In this document: positions 32,383 to 45,700 of the stretch, piece after piece | Numbering within the stretch: the first letter of the stretch is position 1 | Layout of the letters: each line of letters begins with the position of its first letter | Source of the DNA: Inonotus obliquus | Taxonomy: Eukaryota; Basidiomycota; Agaricomycetes; Hymenochaetales; Hymenochaetaceae | DNA: 64,000 nt | Assembly (NCBI GenBank): GCA_032164295.1 | Contig: JAJHTX010000004.1 | Span: forward strand, 186,001-250,000 | Direction: 5' to 3' | Notes under the pieces: generated by a model | Databases searched by the model: none | What the model was told of the DNA's origin: nothing | The model's input: only the letters and a program-made list of their open reading frames with translations | Program-made: the position numbers and the translations under genes

Positions 32383-34995
32383 ATGGCTCTCATACCTAGA
32401 GGTACTCTTTTCCTCCTCGTCCCTATCCTATGTCTCCTCTTCGTCGAGCTATCCGCTGCTCGTCAAATCACAAAAGCACAGATGCGCGAAAGGAAACAGG
32501 AGGCTATTAGGAGCATGTCGAGTTCTTTAGATGGGACGAGACGGAATGTTAGGAGGGCAGATGTTTCGAGTGGTGTGAAGAATATCACGTTTACGAATCC
32601 TAGGGCCTCAGGTATGTTTGTCTACTCGTCTGTGAAAACTGTGGTATATTTTTATTCTTTTTTTGCAGAGTTTTTCGTTGTCGGTTCGTCGATCCCCGAA
32701 GTCGATTTTGATATTGGTCCGAGCTGGGCGGGGCTGTTGCCTATAAGCGCTGATCCTGATGAGACGCGTAAAGTAGGTTGTTATTTCTCCTCTTCTCTGT
32801 ACTTTTCTGATGAATGTGTATTGAACACTAGCTGTTCTTCTGGTTCTTCCCACCTGGTCCTCAAGGTAGTCCGGACGACCTCATATTCTGGTGAACATAT
32901 CCGTGCAGGAACTTTTCTTTCGAGTCTGACTGCGAACTTGACAGGACGAACGGAGGGCCAGGATGCTCCTCTCTCGAAGGTCTCCTCCAGGAGAATGGTG
33001 TAAGTGCCGTCCAATTCCCCAACCCGTTTATGAGAACAAGTCGTCTGACATGCTTATTTCTTGATCGAAATAGCCATTTAGCTGGTCGTGGGGTCAAGCG
33101 AAACCGACGGTGAACGAGTTTAGCTGGACGAACCTTTCGAATATTTTATTCGTTGAGCAACCTGTTGGGACGGGATTTTCTCAGGGGACGCCGAATATCC
33201 AAGTGAGTACGAGTACGATTTCCGCATTGTACCAATGGGTTCAAGCTTTTTTGACTAATATTGAATCGGTTTGATTATAGAATGAAGATGATCTGGCGGA
33301 ACAGCTCGTTGGTTTTTTTCAGCAGTTCTTGGAGGTCTTTTCGGAGTTGAAAGGAAAGAATTTCTATCTTTCGGGCGAGAGCGTGCGTTTGTGGTCTTCT
33401 TGCTTTCTTCATGCCTTTGCTGATCAAATCTATTCGTGGGTACTATAGTATGCTGGCATGTACGTCCCGTGTAAGCTCGTTTTCTCGTCTATCTCGTTAT
33501 GAGCGTTCAGCTAGCTCACCATTGACAAAATTCATGACTCATGGATAGATATTGCCAACTTCATATTCAACAACCCGGATCTGCTGGATTTGGACTTGAA
33601 AGGATTCTGGATAAGTGATCGTACGTTCATTATGTTGCCCCTCGTCTCTTCGGTACAAGTCGACTGAATGAGCTCATCTCTTTTAGCGTCGATATCGTTT
33701 GACGTCGTACTGGAACAAATACCAGCTGTGAATTTCGTACACAAATACGAGAACGTCTTTGCTTTCAAGTACGTCTTGTCACATTCCTCTCCCGATACAC
33801 ATATCAACCCTTGTCACTTCCCATTCTATAGCCAGTCCTTCCTCGCACAACTCGACGCACAAGCTGCCTCTTGCGGTTATGCAGACTACCTCGCCGAATT
33901 CGTTACGTTCCCTCCTAAAGGTCCTTTACCACTCCCTGGAAATTCGCCACGTACTGCGAGAGGTTGTGATTTGTGGGATGAGATTTTTGAAGCTGCGTTT
34001 CAAATAAACCCGGCTTTTAATATTTATAGGGTGTTTGATACGGTATGCGACAGTGACTTGTCTACTCTTGTCCAGAGATTTGAATTATTCTCGTACTGAC
34101 AGGCCTTGCTTGATAGTTCCCAATCCTGTGGGATGTCCTCGGCTTCCCAGGGTCTTTCCCCCAAGTTCAAGTCTCTCCGATATACTTTGATAGACAAGAC
34201 GTCAAAGAAGCCATTCACGCTCCTACCAACGTTTCTTGGGACGAATGTTCTAACGTTAATGTATTTCCGAGAGGAGATGGGAGTGCACCTCCTGCTACGA
34301 ATGGAGTATTGGCGAATGTGATTGAGAAGAGTGAGAGAGCTGTTATTGTGCATGGTTTGGCGGATTTCATTTTGATTGCGGAGGGGACGAGGATCGCTAT
34401 TCAGAAGTGAGTAATGTCTTTTGCAGATATAGACATTCGTTTTAGGTATTGATTGTTAACGCGGTGGTGCTGGTGAATAGCATGACATGTAGGTGCCTCA
34501 TCATCAAATCTCCAATCTCTTAGTTGCTCACCTTGACTTGTACAGGGAACGGTGCGCAAGGATTCCAAACTCCCATAGAGCCCGATAGTTTCTTTGTCGA
34601 CGGAGTGGGCACATCGCTCGGAAATGTCCATTCGGAACGCGGGTTGACGTATTATGAAGTTGTGCTGAGTGGACATATGTACGTCTTTCCGGCTTTACTT
34701 TCTTCGCATTGCTTCTGTGTTCTTGGGTTTTCGTCATTGTTCTATTGCTTACCTGTCAACTTCCCTTTGTCTTTTGTCTTGACCTTTGTTCGTTTTTTTC
34801 TTGTTTCTTTTCTTCTCCTCTCCGGATAAACGTACTCGGCTGAACGAATGAAATTAATATTACAGGGTGCCTCAGTTCTCTCCGGTAGTAAGTCCTCTCC
34901 GAGTTCATTTTGGGAGAGAGATGTATGTTGATGTGCATGTGTAGGCAGCGTTCCAGGTTATGGAGTTCCTGATGGGGTTCAGGGATAGGCCGTGA
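32383..34995 (+). CDS. Serine carboxypeptidase, S10 family, secreted
   Basis: Removes C-terminal residues from peptides, usually in the vacuole or outside the cell. Start at 32383 gives a signal peptide (LFLLVPILCLLFVELSA). First exons are 32383..32611, 32669..32772, 32832..32890, 32945..32999 and 33074 onward; the last coding exon ends with TGA at 34993-34995. Family motifs after splicing: WTNGGPGCSSLEG (oxyanion hole), ILFVEQPVGTGFS, nucleophile Ser in GESYAGMYVPYIA, Asp in VHGLADFIL, and His in LSGHMVPQFSP. The Ser-Asp-His triad is complete. The many introns fragment the open frames, but the joins restore an uninterrupted family alignment. Distal exon edges are estimates. Confidence 0.9.
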
Positions 34996-35511
34996 GCCAT
35001 GAGGAGTATGCGATTGGAAGATGAAAGAAAGAACTGAGAAAAGGGAAGAGAGGAACGAAGAGCCGGAAATGAATTGTGACTGGGAGTTGTTCTGAGAGAG
35101 GAGAGTAGTTGATCTCATAGCTCGTGTATCTCGTGTGGCTTACGCGTGCACTGAAATAAATGGCTGTTTATTCCAACATAATATTCGAGTAAACAGCATT
35201 GACGCGACGAAACACCCTCTCTCCATTCGACGACCAGCTACTTTCATCCCCCCCATACACCTCTGGAAGGGATATCCTCAAAATACAAAAACAAAGGACC
35301 AAAAAAAGAATGAAAAAGAAGGACAACGTGGTAATAGCCAGGCAACCGGCGATTGAATTGCCTCGAGGCAGAAATCATACCAAAGATGGCCCTACACAAC
35401 GCTCATAACACGCCGTAGTCGCATGTACATACAATCCTACCATTCTTTTATTATCCCTACCTCTTCATCGTCATTCGAAACCATCCTGCCAGTGGTATCC
35501 TATGCCCATCG

Positions 35512-38500
35512 ATGGCTGCTAACAACTCAAATCAGTCTGTTCAACAACGTTCTTCGACCACTGCGAGGAAGCAATCACAACAACAACAGATGTCGACGAC
35601 TCATGGAGGTACGTGTACAGTATCAGTCGTTCTATCACCTAAACCTTGCTCCTCTCCTTCCCAGGCTCGCCTCTTTCCCTATTTCCTCCTGTTTTTTGTA
35701 TTGATTATGTCGTTTACGTTCTCCTATCCTGATTCAGGCGCCGTCCAATCATCAAACGTGCGTTCAGCTAGGGAAAGAGACGCTTCCCCTTCTCCGTCTC
35801 TTAGAGAGCAGCAACAACAGCATCAACAGCGTCAACGTTACGTACGGACACAGTCTATGCCTATCGTCGCTGGTGCACAACAGACTCATTCAGACGATTT
35901 CGATTTCGACGACTCTCAACAGGCGCCTAATTCGTCCGCTCAATCCCAGCAAGCATATCCACGTCCTGTACCTGTCTCCCGTGTTACGCAGCCTCAATTT
36001 CGGGGCACGGGTGGAGGACAGGGACAAGGCCAGCTGGAGAAATGGCAGATGACGGATGACTTACAGGCTGACATCGATCGTGCTGATCTACTTCAACAAC
36101 AACAGCAGGTGTCGGGACAAAGGCAGCAATCGCATTCTCCAGCAGGGATCGTTGATGTTCGTGGGATGGCGATGTCAGTTGCACTGCCAACGACGATAAC
36201 GATTCCTCCACCTGGTACTCAACCTGCTCCTGGTACGGCTGGTGTTGCTTATGCAGGTGGTGCGGCAAGCGCCGGTGTCGCTTTCGTTAGCGCTGCTTCA
36301 ACGGGTGGTAGTAGTGGACATTCGAAGTCTCATTCTGCTACTGGTATCAGTCCAGTTGTAGGTGATATTCTTGATAGTCCTGGTTCTCAAGCGTCAGCTG
36401 CGGCAAGAAGGCGAACTGTAGCGGCTGAACAAGCTGTACATCGTGCTTCACCTTTATCTTATGCTTTGCGAAAGGCGGCGAATAGCTCACCTGGGTATCC
36501 TGGTGGTGGAATGTCGATGCCTTCGCCTAGGTCGTTGAAGAATCGAACACCGGATAGGAGTCTACCTGTTCAGGAGGAACCGGATGAACATGAGCAGCAC
36601 CAACAGCAGCATGGGCAGGCACACCAACGACAACAAGGTCCTGGATCTGGACGCGTCACCCCTTCTCCTGCGCCCTCGTCTGATTTGAACCCGACGAAGG
36701 ATTTGGATCATGATGGTGAAGGAACGCTTGTCGATTTGGGTGATGACGATGATGAACAGGACGATCAACCTGGGAAGAAGTTGAAGGACGGTTTGCGAAG
36801 CGCTGGCGGTGGTGGTGGTGCGAATGGAGGTGCAGGTACTGGAGGACAAGAATCGACTGAAGGCGAAGGATCGCATACTCCTCGTTCACCGACGAATTCG
36901 CTTTATCCACATAGTCATGGCGCGCACGCACATGGTCTTATTCACCAACAACATTCTCAACATAATCATAGAGGAATTCACGAACTCTTACAACCTGATA
37001 AAATGCATCCCAATGGAGGTGGAGGGACACACGTATCTACTACCTCGTCAGGTTCATATTCTAATTCCTCCGCTGCGTTTGACCCGCAAGAATTCCAACA
37101 AACATTGAAGAAAATTCAGCATCTACCATCTTCTTCTCCATACCCTACGTACCCACCTCACGCACCAACATCAACACATCCACCAGCAGTCCCACCACCG
37201 CCCTTCTCACCCTTCTCACGAGCAGAATTTTCAAGGAACGAATCACGCGGATCGTACCCGACTTGGATGTTTGATTTTTATCATAATTATCCTGCGAGTA
37301 CTGCTCCTGGAGAGGAAGGCATGGGAGGAGAAGCGTATTATGAGTATGATGCTGCTGCGGAAGCGTTTATGCAGCAGTTTTTGCCTCCTGGGTCCGGGCC
37401 GACGTATAGAGCGCCTTCGTCTGTAGGTGGACCAGGAGGACCGGGAGGTTATGGTGCAATGGGAAGCGGAACGGGGATGAGCGGGAGTAGTGGAAGAAAT
37501 GGGTATGGGTATGGACATGCGAGACCGGATGCTCCCATTCCTCCTACGCCGCATAGTCAGACATCTGCCCCAACACCGTTCAGACGATCACATCAACAGC
37601 AACAAGAACGTCAGGGACGGGAACAGAATGGCGTTGAGAATGAAGATAACATTCAAAACGATAACGATAACGAGAATGAGGATAATGAAGAGGTTGTTAA
37701 TGGTGCAGTGGAAAGGCAGCATGACCGTTCGCGTTCTCGGGATCGAAACGTTAATGAAAACGGGCAGGATCTTGCGCAGAATGGACAATCTCAAGAACGA
37801 TTTGTTCCTCCCTTTAGTCCGGCTCCTCCGAGTGGGACTCCTTATCCTTACCCATACCCTTTTTCACATGTTCGTCGAGTTGGTGGATATGTTTATCCTC
37901 GAGGTACTCATCCATCACACGTCCCTGCACCTCCTCCGTCCGTACCCATACCTGGTGCAGTCCCACCACGCGTACCTTCGTCGATGTACAACTACGACCC
38001 TAACGCCGTTCAAGAACAGCTCCGTCTCCAAATGCAGATGTACGCATACAACAATTACAATAACGACAACGGAGCTATGACGGATAGTACGTTCTCAACA
38101 ACTAGTACTCCTTATCCCGGCATGGCACCTGGTTATACGCCATTTGGAGCATATCTTAATCAGAGTAGGAAGATTGCGAGAGCTAGGGAAAGGGAGAGGG
38201 AGAGAGCCGTTAATGCTGCTTATAATGGTGGCGTACCGGATGATGGAAGGTTAACGGTTGCGAGTATGCGATCTAGTCCGAGTCATTTACCTGTTTCGTT
38301 ACCGCCTATGCCGATGTTGAATGGAACGACGAGGTTGAAGAGACGTGATCGATTAGGGGATTTACGGGAGGAGAAAATGGTTAATGGTGTTGGAACGAAG
38401 TTGAAACCTCCGCCGAGGGTGGATAGTACGCAGCCTCGCGATACGACACCCGAACCTATCTCAGAGGTAGACGATGAAGATGAGGAAGACTCGGGTGAAG

Positions 38501-39613
38501 AAACTGCCGGAGAGAAATACGAACACGAACATCGAGAACACGTCATTCCTTCCATTACAACACCTTCGAACCACGTTGTATATCCTCCTTCTAGACAAGG
38601 GTATGGTTATCCTTATGGTTATCCGAGACAACGTGGGATTGTACGGGATGATGATGTTGAGGAGAATGGTGGAGAGTGGGTTGATGAAGAGTCGGATGAG
38701 GAAGAGGATTTGTTGGATTTGGAGTTTCATCCTTCGTATGTTACGAATCCGGATAGGAGACGGAGGAGGTGGGAGAAGAGGTGGGAGGACTTGGTTAGAG
38801 CTGTAAGTCAGGCTTCTCCCCTTCATTCTGACCCTCTGACCGCTTTCTCTTACAATGTTCTCCGCCCGTTTGACGCACGTTACTGACGTACGCTTTCCAC
38901 GCTAGTTCCAAGCCCTCGACAGAGAAACAGATACAACACTCCTCCTTCTAGCTTCTCCATCCCACACAAACAAACTCTACTCTCTTTCCTCTCGATCTAT
39001 TCGTCGAGATACTCAATTGGGAGATGGGAACGAGCTGCATGCTGCTAAAGGAGCGTTTGGGAGTATCGCTGCGAAGAGGAGGAAGGAGAGGAGAGAGGGT
39101 AGAATGAGTAGTTTGATTGAGAGGCTTTATTTGGCGGAGGCTGGGAATGGAGTTGAGATTGGGAATATTGGAGGAGGTAGTGGTGGTGGTGGGCCGCAGA
39201 GTCAGAGTGAACGATCACAGTCTGGAGTAGACGGTGATGATGATGCTCCTCCAGAAGGAGAAGGTGGGGACAACGCTGGTCCCACTTCTAACGACTCAAT
39301 CCCATCCGTAGCTCAACAAACTCATCCTCCTTCGACAACATCATCAACAACACCCCTCCACAACAACAACAATCACCCAGATCAAACTCAACATCTTAGA
39401 CGTTTATTACGTACTACGCTTCATAGTTTGAGTGCGTTACAGAGGATGTACGAGGAGAGGGAGGGAAGATGGAGAGCTGAGGAGAGGAGGATGAGAGAGG
39501 AGAGGGAGGGGGTTGATTTACTTTTGAGGCAGGCATTTGGAGTTGGGGTTAATGGTGTGGGGGGTGTGGGGGGTGGTGGGGGGATGGGAGAGGGAGGGTT
39601 GGGATGGTCTTAG
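35512..39613 (+). CDS. Large intrinsically disordered Gln/Pro/Gly-rich protein
   Basis: Probable CDS join(35512..35608, 35738..38802, 38906..39613), about 1289 aa. The first intron is 129 bp and in frame, so an intron-retaining form also stays open; its pyrimidine-rich content and GTACGT/TTCAG ends argue for removal. The second removal joins EDLVRA to FQALDRETDTTLLLLA. The protein is rich in poly-Gln, His, Pro and Gly with Asp/Glu runs. The only ordered-looking part is C-terminal: FQALDRET, RRDTQLGDGNELHAAKGAFG, and a helical HLRRLLRTTLHSLSALQRMYEEREGR cut by Arg/Glu repeats. Function unknown. A regulatory or scaffold role would fit but is not shown. Confidence 0.75.
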
Positions 39614-40377
39614 GCTTCGTATGAACAGACTAATCTGCGAGTCTTTATACTTCATTACACCTTCGCCTTATCCACAATTCGACCATCTACTCATCTGAAC
39701 ATCTGCAACATACTTTCCCCTACTCCTCGTCACACCTTCTCTCTATTTTCCCAATGCCTTTCTACCCCTACACAGTCATATCACGCCCCTTCACCGGAAG
39801 GAGAAAAAGCATCAAAAGTACGGAGTACCAAGAAGACGTCGAGCTAGAGTCATGAAGACTAATTCTCCTCCTCTGTTTGTCCTCGGGTTACCCTCATCTC
39901 ATCTCAACTCATCTCTGTTGCCCTGTTGTGTTTTTGTTTCTTTTTTCGTCATTGTCGTACTGTACTTTTGATTTTCTTCCTCCCCTCCCCCTCCCCCGTC
40001 ACCTCGAACCCTCTTCGTTTGACATTGATTATCTCATTCTTCGTCCTTCGACCTTTCGTCTTTCTTCCGCACACGCCTTTTCTGTCGAATTCGAACAGGT
40101 TTGGACTAGGCTGCGTTGAAGTTTTTGAATTACTCCAGCTCCCCCCCCCGCGTGTCCCTTCGCATCGCTTTTCTTTTGCTTTGTTTGTGTTGTACTATTA
40201 CTGTATAGTTCGTGGTGTTGTACTCCATATACGATGTATTTTGCTCAATGTTTACTAACGCTCGCTCTGGGAACTGTGTTTCAATAGTTGAGAAGGGTAG
40301 ACAACATCGAGTCATAAGTGCAGAAGCTCGTCTTAAGTTCCTCTTAGTCCGGCCCTAAACTCCAAATGGGACTTCGG

Positions 40378-40745
40378 TTTTTTTTGGCACACCAAAACTT
40401 CGAATCGACCACGTCAGTGAGACCATCCCAGCCTCGTGAACTTCACTAAAATCGTGCGATACTGTGCGGTGATTTATCTCCTATAGAAACGAACCACTCC
40501 TGGGCTTGTGCTACTCTACTGTTATATCCTGGAGAGTTCGGTATGCGGCTGACTTGGTCTTGGGTCGGTAATCTGGTCAGTACTTCATCGGCTGTTATAT
40601 TACATTTGCGGTGGACGCCAGAGCCCAAAGGAGGAACTTGGATGTTTTATACAAGGGCGACTGCTTGCTGCTGTATTGCTTCATCGAATTGAGTTGCTTG
40701 TAGCTGTGCGTGCTGACTAAACTTGGACTTTGAAACTCGGCGCCT
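40378..40745 (-). repeat. Dispersed repeat R2, copy 1
   Basis: About 360 bp similar to 57976-58345 in direct orientation, starting with ttggcacaccaaaa. On the minus strand both copies keep a related peptide (KCNITADEVLTRLP and NSPGY), so it may be an old exon. No family recognised. The second copy directly abuts protease unit copy 4. Confidence 0.6.
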
Positions 40746-41059
40746 CTTTTCAGTCGCTGGATATCTAGTACAGGACAATTGCCTGATATTTTGGTCAGGG
40801 AATGGTGCTTGGACGGGTGCGTCTTTCTGCTATCCCGGATTCTAATCCGACTGACGCTCTATGTCTACTTCACCGGGTATAGCATTATCCATCCCAGACG
40901 ACCGCTGGCGCTCCAGGCTCATCTTCACTACCCGCAACTACGAGTCTGCGACAACAATATGCAATCTCCTATCATCTTCCGAATCTACACTCGGCAAAAG
41001 GCAGGACTCTTCTACGAAGTTGTACTTCGATCTATAGGTGTTATCCAGACATACCAAAT

Positions 41060-41460
41060 CAGGATATCCTTATAGCTGAATTGGAGAAGCATGCTTTTTC
41101 CCTACCTCGTATTATGATGACTCCTGGGCCTGGATATGGATTAGTCGCGAATGGATTAGATGTTTCGTTTGTGAAGGAGAAGGATTTCTTTCTGAAGAGT
41201 AGTAAACGGTCGTCCGGGTACGTACTGATTGGTTAAGATTTCGGTAATATTGGGATATATTACGATCATTAATTGCCAATCTTGAAAGCCGACAAATGTT
41301 CAAGGCAAGTAGCGGAAGGTTTTATGACTGGAGAAAGAATCTTCCGTTAGCTAGCATCCCTATTGCGCAAGTGGATTGTTCGATTCGAATCCAACGCATA
41401 TCAAACTTGCGTATGGGTGCGAAGGGATTCTAGACGAAATCTTGGGTGAGTAAGTAAGTC
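41060..41460 (+). repeat. Gene relic R3, copy 2 (first copy at about 26640-27020)
   Basis: Shared with 26640-27020 in the same orientation, although the duplication arms next to both copies are inverted. Includes the peptide LIAELEKHAFS and a terminal block ending in a donor-like gacgaaatcttgggtgagta. Probably the decayed remains of one gene flanking the single-copy spacer on both sides. Confidence 0.5.
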
Positions 41461-42717
41461 ATTCTTCCTTCTCTCCCGGGCTTTCAAAATCGTCTGTTTA
41501 CATACCATAGTCACTTGTCTTATGATGCAAAGACAGGAACGTCCGTGTTCTCTCGACTTTATTTATTGTTGGAATGATGAATCTTATGGTACTTTCCGCT
41601 TCTCCGTCAGCGAGTTCTTTGTCAGGATCGCGAACACACATTGGAGGTAGTACAGGAAGTAGAGGGGGAAGCCGTTGATGTTCACTTTGAGAAAATCACA
41701 CTCGGCCTGCCCAGGTTTTGATACGAACGGCCCGTGAAATACCTGTAACTCGAAAGACTAATCCATGGCAACGTAGCCGTGCGGTGAGTCACGAAAGGCA
41801 GGGAAGTAAAACGAGGTGGATGTTGACGGACCCGAGGCAGAGGAGAGAGGGTGACTCGCAGTCTACGCATGATGATGCCTAGTGGCCATGTCTCAGAGCA
41901 TGTTTAATGAAGGGGGATAAGACGACGGAAGAAGGCGATGATGGAGGAACATATGAGGCTGGCGACAATGAGGACGGCATTCTAGTCATTGCTACCCCAA
42001 AGTCTGCACCTCTATGTCCCTTTTCAATACGAATCCTTGCTAGCAACTCTCGATCAGACCGCCTCGGTCGTCTCGGTGCAGATGACCAGCCTTGGGCCCG
42101 TTGATCGTGCGGATAACTACGACGTGTTCCCGTCGGAGCTCATACCATTGATGCGAGTATCTGGTCCTATTTAACGGACTTGTGGAGGGACAAGACTGAG
42201 GTAAGGCTTTTGAGAATAGCAGAGCAAGAGGAGCCATCTCCTTCGATGGGGAACGTCTTGAAGGATAGTTAGAAGGAGATGATAGCAGCTCGCCAAAAAA
42301 ACTCTCACATTCATCTAGTCGTCTAAAATCGTCAAGTATCACATCATATTCACAATGGGTCTTTATCCGCCAACGCGAAGTGTTGCAGACGAGTTATCTG
42401 AGAGAGAAAAGTCTTATCACTACATCAACACGCCCTTGCAGTACCCTCGCATTCCATCTCTTGGAAGTTGGAAGCAACTGCGCGTCACAGTGGTAATGAG
42501 GATACAGCATACACGTTGAGCTTTCGCCAAAGTTTTGAGACACATGGACAAAGAGGATTTCGAGCGTGGAGCGCACTGACTTCTTGAAATCCATCAAAGC
42601 AGAAGCTGCGTGCCGGGAACGTTGCTTTCATGAATTGAATTGATTAAAGCGTGAGATGGCGATGGGTAGATAAGTATAAGGGAAGATGGACTGATCCCAG
42701 GCAGATTCACCCCCATC

Positions 42718-45700
42718 ATGACCATTTTTTACACCCTCGAAGGTTCGTGTCTCTACCCTCCACTCAGCTTCGTGTTCTAATATCCGTTCCAGTCCTTCGT
42801 GCAGAAATTATAGAGCGGGGTAGCAAGGCGCCAAAAGCCTATGTCAAGGTGACGTTCGGCAACCAAGTACGGAAAACTCGAAAATCGAACAGGACGACCT
42901 CACCTCAGTGGAACGAAGCATTCGCATTGTATGTACCTGTAGTCCTCCTTCACCGTTCCGCTATTAATGTCCTTCTGCAGAAACGTACAGGAGTCTTCTC
43001 CTGCGATAGATCTCATTGTTGAACTGAAACACAAGTCATCATTCCCACCATTTCGAAGAACCTGCATTGGAGCCGCTACAGTGAAGCTGCAAGCCTTTCA
43101 GGAAAGTACCAACGGAGAAGGTAAAGCATTGCATCTGTGCCCCTCACTCTCCCTCAGGGACTGACTTGCGCTCAGTCGAGCTCCAACTTCGTTCACGCCA
43201 TGACAACCGCACCTCATCAAATGTGACGGCCACTCTGTTCCTGCGCATCAAGCCCGCCGATGATAAGGAGGCAGTGAAAGAGGGAATGGAGAAAGCTAAG
43301 GAGGATGTGAAGGGACTCAAAACGGCAAAATCGACTCTTGCACAGGGCGCAGCTACTGCCACCGACGTAACGGACCAAGTGAATGCACAGAAAGACCTGG
43401 TCATTTCTCTGGGGGCTCTACTCGGTAAAATACAGAAGTTCACCGATTTCGTGGATAGCATCGCAGCAGTACGTCCAAACTCACTGTGGAATTTGACCAT
43501 CTACTGATCAGTATTTCTCAGATTCACCCATACGCAAATGCTGCATGGCAGGTCATATCATCTCTCTACAACGTACGTGTATCTACTATGCTTGGACAAT
43601 TGCAGACATATCTAAATCACGCATAGGCTGCCATGAAGCAGATCGAGGCCGACCAGCGAGTCGTTGAACTTGTGCGCTTGATGGAGGAGACCTTCAACTA
43701 CGTTGAGCACGCTGATTCATTGCGAGACAAGATTGACCCTTTGCAATCGAAAATAGTCGAATTTCTTCGGCAGACAACGGAATGCTGTCTCTTCATTCGG
43801 CAGTACACTCGACCCGGATTCATCGGTGAGTAACTCTGGCGCAATATGTCCATCATGCTCAGGGACTGAGGATTGGTTTTAAGAACGAATGGTCAAGTCC
43901 GGTCAACGACAGAAAGTCGACGAGTTCATCGTGCGTTTCAACGATCTAAGAGATGCAATAGAACGCGGAACGACTCTTCAGACAACCTTTGTCTCCGCGC
44001 GGATGTCTGGAAAGGTCAACGCTATATGTGAGTGTTAATTATGATTATCCCTTACTTTGCCTGATGATTGTCACCAGATTTGCGAAACGAGCTCGCCCCT
44101 GCTGACATGAATGCATCCGAGAAAGATCAGTGTCTCCCTGGCACTCGTACAGAATATCTGAATCAAATCACGGAATGGCTGTTCTCGGAGACGCAGGAGA
44201 ATATTCTCTGGCTTTCTGGTGCAGCAGGCACAGGGAAGAGCACCATCAGCATGACCATCGCCGAGGACTGCTTACGCATGTCTCGTCGTGGTGCCTACCT
44301 CTTTCTCGTTCGTGGCAAGTCCGATCCGAGCAGTGTCATCCGCACTATCGCGTTCTGGCTGGCATCTTTCGACCAGGTTATCGCGGAGAACATTGCGAAA
44401 GCTATCGGACGTGACAGCGGAATTGCCTCTGCTTCGCTTGACGCCCAGTTCCAGAAGCTTCTACTCGAACCATTGACGGCGGCAGCGGGCTCCATGCAGG
44501 GTCCTGTTGCTATTATCCTTGACGCACTTGACGAATGTGGCACATCTCATGCTCGCATTATCAAAGAGCAGTTCCCTAGGCTTCCATCTTCGTTCCGATT
44601 CTTGATTACGAGCCGTCCGGAGGAAGACTTAGCTGAGGCTCTAGTCGGACCAGGTGTCTTTCCGTTAAAGCTTCACCACTCGTCGCAGGAGAGTCGCGCG
44701 GATGTGTCTCGATACATTGAGCACAAGATGCATCCCATTCTGACGAAGACGAAGGAATCGCCAGAGGATTGGAAAGAAAGGTTGGAGCTTCTGAGTGAAA
44801 CGGCCGACGGTCTTTTCGTTTGGGCATCAACTGCGATCCTTATGGTTGAAAAGAGCACTTTCCCGCTCGCTACACTCCAGCGACTGGTCAATTGCTGTCG
44901 CTCCAAGGACGCGGGCCCTGTATTCGGCTTACAAGGCCTATATGATTTGGTACTTCAGCATTCTGAGATATGTTGGGAAGAGGAGGAATCACGAAAATGC
45001 TTCTCACGAGTTCTAGGTGTCATCCTTCTTGGTAAAGCACCACTTTCCGTCCCTGCCATCGATGCACTCCTAGGCCTTCCTCCTGCTCTATCCTCCAAGT
45101 TCATCGTTTCCCGCCTCCAGAGTGTACTTGTCTACACAACCGACAACGTCAACGAACCTATTCGCCTTTTTCACACATCATTCTTCGATTATCTCATGTC
45201 GCCTGGACGCGCGGGGCGGCCATGGTGCGTCGACGTGAGTATACAAAAGAAGGACCTTTCAGAGCGCTGCTTTGATGTCATGCGGGAGAAGCTCCGGTTC
45301 AATATCTGCGGTTTGCCGTCGTCCTTCGTTCGTAATGATGATGTCGCCGAGATCAAAGACGCAATCGAGCGGAACGTTTCTCCGGATCTGGACTACGCTT
45401 GTCGGTTCTGGGCTGAGCATCTCTACGATGTACCATACTCAGACGAGTTATCCGAGAGACTGAACTTTTTTGCATGGAAACACCTGATGTACTGGTTTGA
45501 AGTGCTCAGCTTGACGAAGCACTTCAGACGGTTAGCTAGCCGAGCGCTGCTTGAAGCCACGTTATGGACCGCAGTGAGTATGTCACGTTCAAGATGTCAA
45601 CGAAGGCACTGATCGTGTAGTAGACTAGTGCCAAGGATCTTTCTTCCTTTCTATGGGATGCCTATAGGCTAGCCAGCATTTTCGCATTGCCGACTTCAGA

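Larger units (their letters stand above)
39614..42717. other. Gene-poor region with repeats R2 and R3 before the right arm
   Basis: No intact gene is supported over about 3 kb. It contains R2 at 40378-40745 (also at 57976-58345, same orientation) and gene relic R3 at 41060-41460, which reads ILIAELEKHAFSLPRIM and then GPGYGLVANGLDVSF with no neighbours to complete it. The right arm of the inverted duplication starts at about 42413 and includes the promoter of the right NLR. Confidence 0.5.

Noticed and set aside
41375..41400. A tRNA B-box-like word (gttcgattc) near 41382
   Set aside because: No A box at the right distance and no cloverleaf could be folded around it by eye.
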